Source of the DNA: Methylobacterium sp. Leaf465
GTDB lineage: Bacteria > Pseudomonadota > Alphaproteobacteria > Rhizobiales > Beijerinckiaceae
Direction of reading: 5' to 3'
Assembly (NCBI RefSeq): GCF_001424705.1
Contig: NZ_LMRA01000023.1
Span: 437,004-501,003, forward strand
Length of the DNA stretch: 64,000 nt
In this document: in pieces, positions 25,635 to 33,167 of the stretch
How the letters are laid out: the number at the start of each line of letters is the position of its first letter
Numbering within the stretch: the stretch's first letter is position 1
Notes under the pieces: generated by a model
What the model was told of the DNA's origin: nothing
What the model saw: only the letters and a program-made list of their open reading frames with translations
Databases searched by the model: none
Made by a program: the position numbers and the translations under genes

Positions 25635-27128
25635 GTGATCCGCGACGAGTTGCGACCGATGGAATCCGTCTCCGATGCCGAGACCGCGGTGGAACGCCTG
25701 GCGGCGCTCCATGCGGGGGCGATCGCGGCGTTGCGTTCGGCCCTCGCGCGCTATCTCGATGGCGGCCCGCCGCCGGACGCGACGGAGCGGCTGCAGTTCC
25801 GCTATCCGGAACTGCGCCTCACCTACCAGCCGGCCGGGCCGATGCCGCAGGTCTCCCGGGCCACGGCCAAGCTCCAGGCGCCGGGCACCTACGCCACCAC
25901 CGTGACCCAGCCGGACCATTTTCGCGGCTACCTGCTGGAGCAGTTGCGGCCCCTGGTTCGGGACTACGCCGTCACCCTGGAGGTCGGCCTCAGCGCCCAG
26001 GAGATCCCGTATCCCTACGTGATCGAGCCGGGCGCCGATCTCGGGCGCAGCGGCGTCACCCCGCGGGACCTCGCCACCTACTTCCCGGTGCCGCTGCTCT
26101 CGGTGGTGGGCGACGAGATCGCGGACGGGCTCTGGCAGGACCTGCCCGACGCGCCGCGCCCGCTCGCCCTCTTCGACGCGATCCGGACCGACTACTCGCT
26201 CCGGCGCCTGGTGCACTACACCGGCAGCGACTGGGGCGACGTGCAGCCCTGGATCCTGCTGACCAACTACCACCGCTACGTCGACGGCTTCATCCGCCAC
26301 GGCCTGGAGCGCCTCGCCCGCGGCGACGAGGGGTTCGAGCGGATGATCCTGCCGGGCGGCGTCACCGTCTCGCGGGCGGAGGCCGCCACCGTCGATCCGG
26401 CCGCGCTGATCGCCGCCTCGCCCTGGCACAAGTACCAGATGCCGGCCTACCACCTCGTGGCCCGGGGCCCCGACGGCAGCCAGCAGGGGACGACCCTGGT
26501 GAACATCGGCGTCGGCCCGTCCAACGCGAAGACGATCACCGACCACCTCGCGGTCCTGCGCCCGCATTGCTGGCTCATGGTCGGCCATTGCGGCGGCCTG
26601 CGCCAGTCGCAGACCATCGGCGACTACGTCCTCGCCCACGGCTATTTCCGCCGCGACCGCATCCTCGACGAACTCGTGCCGCCGGACGTGCCGGTGCCGG
26701 CGCTGGCCGAGGTGCAGCTCGCCCTCCAGGCGGCGGCCGCCCACGTCACCGGCGAGCGCAGCGAGGACCTGAAGCGGCGGCTCCGCACCGGCACGGTCGT
26801 CACCTACGACGACCGCAACTGGGAGCTCCGCTTCAGCCAGGAGCGGCGGCGCATCAACCTGTCCCGCGCCATCGGCGTCGACATGGAGAGCGGCACCATC
26901 GCGGCGCAGGGCTATCGCCTGCGGGTTCCCTACGGCACGCTGCTCTGCGTCTCCGACAAGCCGCTCCACGGCGAGATCAAGCTGCCGGGCGCTGCCAACG
27001 CCTTCTACGAGCGCGCGGTGGCCGAGCACCTGCTCATCGGGCTCGCCGCCCTCGACAACCTGCGGGCCGAGCGCCACGGCCTGCATTCGCGCAAACTGCG
27101 CAGCTTCGACGAGCCGCCGTTCCGCTAG
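25635..27128 (+). CDS. amn: AMP nucleosidase
   Basis: 497 residues starting at GTG 25635 after AGGAG; an ATG at 25659 is a possible alternative. The N-terminal AMP-nucleosidase domain is clear (RYPELRLTYQP, TVTQPDHFRGYLLEQL, IPYPYVIEPG), followed by the nucleoside-phosphorylase fold (VNIGVGPSNAKTITDHLAVL, MVGHCGGLRQSQ, DMESGTIAAQGYR, VSDKPLHGEIKLPG). The enzyme cleaves AMP to adenine and ribose 5-phosphate and helps to regulate adenylate pools. Its stop codon TAG forms the first bases of the palindromic repeat at 27125-27231. Confidence 0.93.
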   Translation: MIRDELRPMESVSDAETAVERLAALHAGAIAALRSALARYLDGGPPPDATERLQFRYPELRLTYQPAGPMPQVSRATAKLQAPGTYATTVTQPDHFRGYLLEQLRPLVRDYAVTLEVGLSAQEIPYPYVIEPGADLGRSGVTPRDLATYFPVPLLSVVGDEIADGLWQDLPDAPRPLALFDAIRTDYSLRRLVHYTGSDWGDVQPWILLTNYHRYVDGFIRHGLERLARGDEGFERMILPGGVTVSRAEAATVDPAALIAASPWHKYQMPAYHLVARGPDGSQQGTTLVNIGVGPSNAKTITDHLAVLRPHCWLMVGHCGGLRQSQTIGDYVLAHGYFRRDRILDELVPPDVPVPALAEVQLALQAAAAHVTGERSEDLKRRLRTGTVVTYDDRNWELRFSQERRRINLSRAIGVDMESGTIAAQGYRLRVPYGTLLCVSDKPLHGEIKLPGAANAFYERAVAEHLLIGLAALDNLRAERHGLHSRKLRSFDEPPFR

Positions 27129-27231
27129 AGCATTTTCGGTGATCTCCGGATCACCGAAAATGCCCTTTCCTATTGTGTGGTCGCGTTGTCTTCACGCGAG
27201 CCGGCATCCACCGCGCTTGAAAACGCTCTAG
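27125..27231. repeat. 107-bp element bounded by CTAGAGC inverted ends, with an internal hairpin
   Basis: The ends CTAGAGCATTTTC (27125-27137) and GAAAACGCTCTAG (27219-27231) are inverted repeats with one mismatch. Inside, 27131-27162 forms a perfect 13-bp stem (CATTTTCGGTGAT / ATCACCGAAAATG) with a CTCCGG loop. From recalled Methylobacterium sequence, CTAGAGC-bounded repeats that include the GTTGTCTTCACGCGAGCCGG stretch recur in these genomes. Both flanking genes end inside it: the amn TAG at 27126-27128 and the phoR TAG read from 27228-27230. Confidence 0.8.
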
Positions 27232-28508
27232 GCCGGCTCGGCGAGGAGGTCCGGGGGCTCGACGGCCTCGAATTCCGGAAAAATCGCCCGCACGGTGGTG
27301 CCCGCGTCGGGCACGCTCTCGATCAGCAGGCGGCCCCGGTGCCGGTTGACGATGTGCTTGACGATGGCGAGGCCGAGGCCGGTCCCGCCCTGGTCGCGGC
27401 TGGAGGCGACGTCGACCCGGTAGAACCGTTCGGTCAGGCGCGGGATGTGCTCGGCCGCGATCCCCGGCCCGTGGTCGCGCACGGCGAGCTCGATGCTCGT
27501 CCGCCCGCTGGCCGCCTCGGTCTGGCGCCGAAGCGCGACCTCGACGCGCCCTCCGCTGCCGCCGTACTTCACCGCGTTCTCGATCAGGTTCTCGACGACC
27601 CGCAGCAGCTCGTCGCGCTCGCCCAGGATGGGGAAGGCGCCCTCGGCGGCGACGCTCAGCACCACGCCGCGGTCGCGGGCCAGCGGCCCCTGCGTGTCCA
27701 CCATCTGCCGGGCGATCCGGGTCAGGTCGACGGGGCGCGTCGGCGGAACGTGCTCGCGCAGCTCGATCCGCGACAGCGACAGGAGATCGTCGACGAGGCG
27801 CGCCATCCGCTGTGCCTGGGTCTTCATGATGCCGAGGAAGCGTTCGCGCGCCGGCGGGTCGTTGCGGGCCGGGCCCTGCAGCGTCTCGATGAAGCCCAGC
27901 AGCGAGGCCAGCGGCGTGCGCAGCTCGTGGCTGGCATTGGCGACGAAATCGACCCGCGTCGCCTCGAGGCGCCGGGCCGAGGTGAGGTCGCGCAGGAACA
28001 GCACCACGTTGGGCTGCCCGCCCACCACGCCGTCCGGCATCGGCAGGGCGCCGATCTGCACCTCGAAGGCGCGCTCGGTGGGGACGCGCGTGGCGTAGAG
28101 CGTCTTGAGCGGGGCGCCGGTGCGCAGCACCTCCTCGATCCCGTCGAGGACGTCGGGGGCCCGCAGGGCGAAGGAGAGCGGGTGGCGCAGCTTCAGGGCC
28201 GGCAGCAGGGCCCGGGCGGCGGGATTGACCTCGATCACCACCGCACGGCGATCCACGAGGATGACGGGATCGGGAATGTTGGCGAGGAGCGCTTCCGCCA
28301 CCGAATGCCGGCTGGCCCCGGGGCTCTCGGTCACCCGCACGATGCGGGCCCGCCCGAGGCTGCCGATGACGCCGCCGAGGCAGAGGACGACCAGGGAAGC
28401 CGCGATCATCGGTCCGTCGAGGGTTCCCCGTCCGGCCGCGAACACCCCGAGTCCCACCGTCGCGACGGTGGCGGCGGTCCAGGATGATCGGCGTGCGCCC
28501 CGTGCCAT
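27228..28508 (-). CDS. phoR: PhoR-like sensor histidine kinase
   Basis: 426 residues. Two N-terminal membrane segments (residues 11-28 and 33-52) are followed by a PAS domain (LLANIPDPVILVDRRAVVIE) and a HisKA domain with His194 in NASHELRTPLASL. The HATPase has NLIENAVKYGGSGG, RDHGPGIAAEH and GGTGLGLAIVKHIV. The lack of a large periplasmic domain and this layout are those of PhoR of the phosphate regulon. No phoB or pst genes are in the window; in Rhizobiales they usually lie downstream on the same strand, but here the repeat element ends the gene, so the pairing is uncertain. Confidence 0.8.
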   Translation of the reverse strand: MARGARRSSWTAATVATVGLGVFAAGRGTLDGPMIAASLVVLCLGGVIGSLGRARIVRVTESPGASRHSVAEALLANIPDPVILVDRRAVVIEVNPAARALLPALKLRHPLSFALRAPDVLDGIEEVLRTGAPLKTLYATRVPTERAFEVQIGALPMPDGVVGGQPNVVLFLRDLTSARRLEATRVDFVANASHELRTPLASLLGFIETLQGPARNDPPARERFLGIMKTQAQRMARLVDDLLSLSRIELREHVPPTRPVDLTRIARQMVDTQGPLARDRGVVLSVAAEGAFPILGERDELLRVVENLIENAVKYGGSGGRVEVALRRQTEAASGRTSIELAVRDHGPGIAAEHIPRLTERFYRVDVASSRDQGGTGLGLAIVKHIVNRHRGRLLIESVPDAGTTVRAIFPEFEAVEPPDLLAEPA

Positions 28509-28536
28509 GCGGACCCTCCCGGCTCAGCCCCGCGCC

Positions 28537-29574
28537 TCAGGCCCGGGCGTCCCGGGTGCGCTTGACGATCTCGTAGACGGTCAACATGGCCAGCGCGATG
28601 ACGAAGGGCACGAGATAATAGCAGACCCGGAACAGCAGCAGCGATCCGAGCACCTGGTCCCGGGGCAGGCTCGACAGCGCGAGGAGGATCGTCGCCTCGA
28701 ACACCCCGATGCCGCCCGGCGCGTTCGAGGCGATGCCCAGCATGGCCGCCAGGACGTAGATCGCCACGAAGGTGGTGAAGCCGATGGAGGTGCCCGCTGG
28801 GAGCAGCACGTAGAGGGTCGCGGCCGCCGCGCAGACGTCGCCGATGCCCACCACCATCTGGCTCAAGGAGACCGAGGCGCCCGGCAGTTCGAGCCGCCAG
28901 CTCTTCACCCGGACGTGGCGGCGCTTGAGAGAGACCCAGAGCAGGTAGGCCACCACGGCGAGGAGGGCGCCGAAGCCGACCCCCTGGTTCAGCGCGATGC
29001 TGGTGAAGGTGAGGGCGGCGAGCTGGCCGGCCTCGACGATGAGGCTGAGGCCCAGGACGACGCCCATCCCGAGCCAGAAGGTGAAGCCCGCGATCACCGT
29101 CAGGGCGGCGATCTTGGCCGCTCCCAGCCCCTTGCTCGAGTAGATCCAGTAGCGGATCGTCCCGGCCGTCAGGAGCGGGAAGCCGAGGGTGAAGCTGACG
29201 GCGTAACTCGTGAACGAGGCCAGGGCCGTCGTTCGGTACGGAACCTTCAGCTTGAGCTGCCGGAGGGCCAGGGCATCGTAGCAGGTGAGGAAGAGGTAGC
29301 TCAGGCCGACGAACAGGAAGGCGAAGCCGAGCTGTTCGGCCGAGGCGCCCGTGAAGGCCGCGTGCATCTCGGCCCAGGTGACCGTCTCGACGAGCTTCCA
29401 CAGGACGAACAGCGAGCCCGCCAGGATGGCGAGGCTGGCGATGGTGCCGAGCCAGGCGTAGCGACCGCGCAGGCCGCCCTTCGGCGCCTCGGTCTCCGCC
29501 GCGTCGATCGGCGACGCCTCGGGCGCGAGCGCCTCGGCCGTCTCGATCTGCTTCTGCTGTCTCGCAAAGTTCAT
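28537..29574 (-). CDS. UPF0104 / lysylphosphatidylglycerol-synthase transmembrane-domain protein
   Basis: About 345 residues from the ATG at 29574 (MNFARQQKQIETAE); an upstream ATG at 29673 would add an unlikely leader overlapping the next gene. After a polar N-terminus there are 8-9 helices. The family signature near the end, ASNAPGGIGVFEATILLAL, matches the conserved PGGIG-E motif of the MprF N-terminal flippase / AglD family. No cytosolic aminoacyltransferase domain is attached, so the role is probably lipid flipping. It lies between the phoR-like gene and the inositol operon on the same strand. Confidence 0.82.
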   Translation of the reverse strand: MNFARQQKQIETAEALAPEASPIDAAETEAPKGGLRGRYAWLGTIASLAILAGSLFVLWKLVETVTWAEMHAAFTGASAEQLGFAFLFVGLSYLFLTCYDALALRQLKLKVPYRTTALASFTSYAVSFTLGFPLLTAGTIRYWIYSSKGLGAAKIAALTVIAGFTFWLGMGVVLGLSLIVEAGQLAALTFTSIALNQGVGFGALLAVVAYLLWVSLKRRHVRVKSWRLELPGASVSLSQMVVGIGDVCAAAATLYVLLPAGTSIGFTTFVAIYVLAAMLGIASNAPGGIGVFEATILLALSSLPRDQVLGSLLLFRVCYYLVPFVIALAMLTVYEIVKRTRDARA

Positions 29575-29632
29575 CGTGTCGGCGTCCGCCTCCGCTGGGC
29601 TCCCCGCGCACGGCCGCATCGGCGGCATGGGG

Positions 29633-30343
29633 TCAACCCGAGCTTGTGCCGGACCACGGCCCGTCGCCCGCATTTAGGGGCATCGGCCGGCAATTGCCAG
29701 CGAGGGAGGCGCAATGCCCACCGGCGATGCAGGCTTGCGCCTCCGCCAGCCCCGCCCGGATGCGCGCGGCGACGCTCGGCGCCGTGCAGACAAAGGTCGG
29801 GCTCGGATGCGGAATCGGGATCAGCATCAAATCCGGACGCGACGCTTCGAGGTCCGACTGCGCGAAGCCCGCGACCCGTCCGGAGAGCACGACGACGCGC
29901 AGGTGCGGCAGGCAGGCGAGGAGGGGCGCCAGCCAGGGCAGAGCCTGCCGCACCTCGGACCGGCGCGGGGGCCGGTTGCGGGCGCCGGGGGCGTGGATGA
30001 CCCACGGAATCGTGTTCCAGATCAGGGTGTCGCGGCGGGCGATCCCGGCCTCGGCGAGGAAGCGGAAGAGGTTGGCGGCGGTGCCCGTCGGGTTGTCCCG
30101 CGAGACGAGGCCGGTGCCGCGGATGCGCGGACCCGGCGTCTCCAGGAGCAGCAGCAGGCGGGCCGCGACGCCGCCGTCGAGGGGGTCGGGCTCGGGGACT
30201 TCGGCGCCCTGCGCCGCGGCGATCGCCCGGCCGAGGGCGCGGATCGGGGCGAGGTGGGGGCTGTCGAGCCGGGACTTGCGCGCGGCCAGGGTGACGGGGT
30301 CGCGCAGGCTCTTTGGTTCGGCGGGCGGCGCCTCAGCCGACAT
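29633..30343 (-). CDS. uracil-DNA glycosylase superfamily protein
   Basis: 236 residues. The core resembles the UDG fold: LLLLETPGP near the first strand, SRDNPTGTAANLFRFL, WNTIPW, VVVLSGRVAG and the late HPSPTF motif. It lacks the CxxC pairs of iron-sulfur type-4 UDGs, so it belongs to a different branch annotated as UDG in alphaproteobacteria. The ATG at 30343 overlaps the PIG-L stop by 11 bases, so it is cotranscribed with and probably coupled to the inositol operon. Whether it works in that pathway or in DNA repair cannot be told from the sequence. Confidence 0.65.
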   Translation of the reverse strand: MSAEAPPAEPKSLRDPVTLAARKSRLDSPHLAPIRALGRAIAAAQGAEVPEPDPLDGGVAARLLLLLETPGPRIRGTGLVSRDNPTGTAANLFRFLAEAGIARRDTLIWNTIPWVIHAPGARNRPPRRSEVRQALPWLAPLLACLPHLRVVVLSGRVAGFAQSDLEASRPDLMLIPIPHPSPTFVCTAPSVAARIRAGLAEAQACIAGGHCASLAGNCRPMPLNAGDGPWSGTSSG

Positions 30344-31097
30344 CGGCGACGAGGCGCCCCAGGCTGTCCGGCAGGGTGCCCTGCCGGCGGAAGCGCTCGC
30401 GCCCGTCCTCCTGCGCCAGGCGCCGGGCGAGGCCCTCGGGACCGCCGAACTGGAAGCCGAGCTGCGTCGCGTAGGCCGCGCAGGCCGCGCCCTTGGCCAC
30501 CCGGCCCTCGGGGCCGAAGCGGCATTCCGTCTCTGGCAGATCGGCGAAGCGCGGGCGCAGGGGCTCCTTCGGGGTCTGGTCGCGCACCGTGTAGGGAAAG
30601 TCGCGCCACCACAGGATCGGCGCGGTCGGCTCGGCCGCGTCCAGGGCGCGGACCACCTGGACGTGATCCACATGCCCGCCGATGCCCTGGGGGGCCAGGA
30701 CGAGGTCGGGTGCCGTCTCGGCGAGGAGCGCTCGGATCGCGCGGGTCAGGTCGGGCACGATGGTGTCCTCGGCCCGCACCGCGCCGAACAGCTCCGGCGC
30801 CGAGCCGTAGCCGCGATGCGGCGCCTCGCGGAAGGGCCAATGGCGCGGGGGTGCGAGCAAAAGGGCGGCCACGGCTGCCGCATCCTCGGCCCGGCGCAGG
30901 TCCATGTAGTCGATCTCGGGCCCGAGCCCCTTGTCGGTCTGGCAGGCGAGGGCGAAGCCGGTCGGGTTCGCCACCGAGGCGGTGAACACCGTCACGGTCT
31001 CGACCTGCCAACCCGCCCGGCCGAGGGCGTGGAGCAGCCCGCCGCAGGAGAAGGCGGCATCGTCGAGATGCGGCGACAGGGCGAGGGCGGTGGGCAT
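30333..31097 (-). CDS. PIG-L (MshB-like) zinc-dependent N-deacetylase
   Basis: 254 residues. The zinc motif is at the N-terminus, PHLDDAAFSCGG (His10, Asp12/Asp13), and the third ligand lies in GGHVDH (His142/145). PIG-L/LmbE proteins remove acetyl groups from GlcNAc-linked substrates; MshB of mycothiol synthesis and BshB of bacillithiol are the closest functional models. It begins four bases after the stop of the GT4 glycosyltransferase, the same order as a transferase-then-deacetylase pair. Substrate inferred: an N-acetylglucosaminyl (or similar) inositol derivative. Confidence 0.85.
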   Translation of the reverse strand: MPTALALSPHLDDAAFSCGGLLHALGRAGWQVETVTVFTASVANPTGFALACQTDKGLGPEIDYMDLRRAEDAAAVAALLLAPPRHWPFREAPHRGYGSAPELFGAVRAEDTIVPDLTRAIRALLAETAPDLVLAPQGIGGHVDHVQVVRALDAAEPTAPILWWRDFPYTVRDQTPKEPLRPRFADLPETECRFGPEGRVAKGAACAAYATQLGFQFGGPEGLARRLAQEDGRERFRRQGTLPDSLGRLVADVG

Positions 31098-31101
31098 CGG
31101 C

Positions 31102-32325
31102 TCAGAGCAGGTGCGGTTCGGCGCGGAAGCGGCAGGACGGGTCGTGCGGCAGGGTCGCGGCGAAATCGGTCGCCGGGCGCTCGTTCGCCACGCGCGCGTA
31201 CACGTCCATGATCTGCCGGCCCACCGCCCGCCAGGAATAGACCTGCCGGCACTCGGCGAGCCCATCCTCGGCCAGGCGCCGGCGCAGGGGCTCGTCCTCG
31301 ATGATGCGGGCCAGGGCCTCGGCCAGGGCCGGTACGTCGCCGGGCTGGACCAGGAGTCCGTTCTCGCCGTCGCGCAGGCAGTCCGAGACGCCGACCGCAT
31401 GGGTCGAGACCACCGCGAGCCCGGCGGCCATCGCCTCCAGGATCGTGTTGGAGAATCCTTCCGCATAGGTCGGCGAGACGAAGACGTCCGCCGCCCGGTA
31501 GAGATCCGGCACGGTGTCGTAGTCGGCGTAGCCGGTGAAGCGGATCTCGGCTTCCGAGAACTTCAGGTCCGCTGCGCGCGCCTTCGACGAGTCCACGTCC
31601 GGCCCGATGCCGGAGATGGTCGCTTCGAACGGGATGGCGCGGGCGCGCACCAGCGCGAGGGCGTCGATGAAGTCGAGGACGCCTTTCCGGCGGTCGACTC
31701 GGCCGTGATAGAACAGCCGCACCGGGCCGGGATGGTTATCGGGGCCGGGCGTGAAGCGCGCGGTGTCGACCGCACCCGGCACGATGGTGAAGCGGGCGGG
31801 GTCCGAGCCGAGCCGGTCGCAGACCTCACCGACGAAGGAGGCGCCGCCGATCAGCAGGGCGTTGGCATGGGCCAGGACTTCGCACATGGCGACCCGGTGG
31901 GTCTCGCAGCACGAGCCGACCCAGTGGCCGTCGCCGCCCTGGATCGAGACCACGTTCGGCACGCCGAGGGCGCGCGAGGCCAGGAGCGTGGCCCAACCGG
32001 TGGGGTAGCCGTACTGCGCGTGCAGGATGTCGAAGGGCTTCTTCGCGTGCTCGGTGCGAATCGCCGCCACCATCGTGTCGATGTCGCGCTCGAAGTCGCC
32101 GCTCTCCTGCTCGCCGAGCTGTTCCAGGCCGATCACGGTGACGCCGGGGACGTCGGGCGGCGGGCCGCCGCCATAGACGCGGGTGCCGAAGGCGTCGCCG
32201 CGATACTGGGAGATCATCGTGACGTCGTGGTCGGCCTCGACCAGCTCGCGCAGCAGGTTCTGCGCGTAGACGCTCATGCCGGAGATCGCCGGGAAGTAGC
32301 GGCGCGAGACGAAGCAGATCCTCAC
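31102..32325 (-). CDS. GT4-family glycosyltransferase, MshA-like
   Basis: 407 residues with a GTG start at 32325 that overlaps the preceding TGA (GTGA). The GT-B fold is clear: N-terminal VSRRYFPAISGMSVYAQNL, the donor-site GRVDRRKG near residue 208 and the retaining-GT4 motif EGFSNTILEAMAAG at 289-302. MshA joins UDP-GlcNAc to inositol-3-phosphate at the first step of mycothiol synthesis, and this operon does encode inositol-3-phosphate synthase. I infer a similar glycosyl-inositol product, but the acceptor might be another product of the operon. Confidence 0.82.
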   Translation of the reverse strand: MRICFVSRRYFPAISGMSVYAQNLLRELVEADHDVTMISQYRGDAFGTRVYGGGPPPDVPGVTVIGLEQLGEQESGDFERDIDTMVAAIRTEHAKKPFDILHAQYGYPTGWATLLASRALGVPNVVSIQGGDGHWVGSCCETHRVAMCEVLAHANALLIGGASFVGEVCDRLGSDPARFTIVPGAVDTARFTPGPDNHPGPVRLFYHGRVDRRKGVLDFIDALALVRARAIPFEATISGIGPDVDSSKARAADLKFSEAEIRFTGYADYDTVPDLYRAADVFVSPTYAEGFSNTILEAMAAGLAVVSTHAVGVSDCLRDGENGLLVQPGDVPALAEALARIIEDEPLRRRLAEDGLAECRQVYSWRAVGRQIMDVYARVANERPATDFAATLPHDPSCRFRAEPHLL

Positions 32326-33167
32326 GCGGAGGCTCCCGGGTTCGGATTGCGGCAATCGCGGAGGTAGTTCAGCGAGGCCGGCACCATCAGGTCGGCGCGG
32401 TGGCTCTCGCGGGAGAGCTCGACGCAGATCAGCCGGTCGAACCGGATCGCCTCGAGGGCGTCCAGCACGCCGGGCACGTCCATGTCGCCCTCGCCGAAGG
32501 GCAGGTGGACGTGGATGCCCCGCGCCATGTCCTCGAGGGCCACGGTGCCGATGCGGTCGGCGAACTCGCCGACGGCGACGGCCGGGTCGCGCTCGCCGGT
32601 GACGAGGCAGTGGCCGGTGTCGAGGGCGAGCTTCAGGCCCGGCAGGTCCAGGGCGGCGTAGTCGTCCAGGGTCTCGATCAGCATGCCGGGCTCGGGCTCC
32701 AGGCAGGCGACGACGTTCTGCTCGGCGGCGTAGGCGACGACCTCGGTCAGGCCCTCGCGCAGCCAGACCCTCGCCGCGTCGGGATCGATGCCGGGCTTCG
32801 GCACGCCGGCCCAGAACGAGACCGCCTCGGACTGCAGGATCGCGCCGATGTCGATGGCGCGCTTGAGGAACCCGATGCGGCGGGCCCGCCCCGTCGCGTC
32901 GCCGCTGACCAGGGTCGGCTCGTGCTTGGCTTTCGGGTCGAGGAGGAATCGGGCACCGGTCTCGATCACCGAGCCGAGGCCGAGGCGCTGCAGGCGGCTC
33001 GACACCCGCTGCGCCTCCTGCACCCAGGTCTCGGCGAAGGGGTCGAGGTGGTGGATGTCGAGGGTCAGCGCCACGCCCTGGTATCCGGCCTCGGCGATGA
33101 GGTCGATCGCATCGTCCAGGCGGTGATGGGCGGTGCCGTTGGTGTTGTAGGCGAAGCGCAGACTCAT
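32322..33167 (-). CDS. sugar-phosphate isomerase/epimerase-like TIM barrel
   Basis: 281 residues of the AP-endonuclease-2/xylose-isomerase-like family (IolE, IolI, hydroxypyruvate isomerase). Strand starts can be followed through IAEAGYQGVALTLDIHHLDP, VACLEPEPGML, LKLALDTGHCLV and ICVELSRESH, which supply the usual Glu-Asp-His-Glu metal ligands. It overlaps the YcaO stop by ATGA and the next start by GTGA. In an inositol context, an inosose dehydratase/isomerase or epimerase role is the natural guess. Confidence 0.8.
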   Translation of the reverse strand: MSLRFAYNTNGTAHHRLDDAIDLIAEAGYQGVALTLDIHHLDPFAETWVQEAQRVSSRLQRLGLGSVIETGARFLLDPKAKHEPTLVSGDATGRARRIGFLKRAIDIGAILQSEAVSFWAGVPKPGIDPDAARVWLREGLTEVVAYAAEQNVVACLEPEPGMLIETLDDYAALDLPGLKLALDTGHCLVTGERDPAVAVGEFADRIGTVALEDMARGIHVHLPFGEGDMDVPGVLDALEAIRFDRLICVELSRESHRADLMVPASLNYLRDCRNPNPGASA

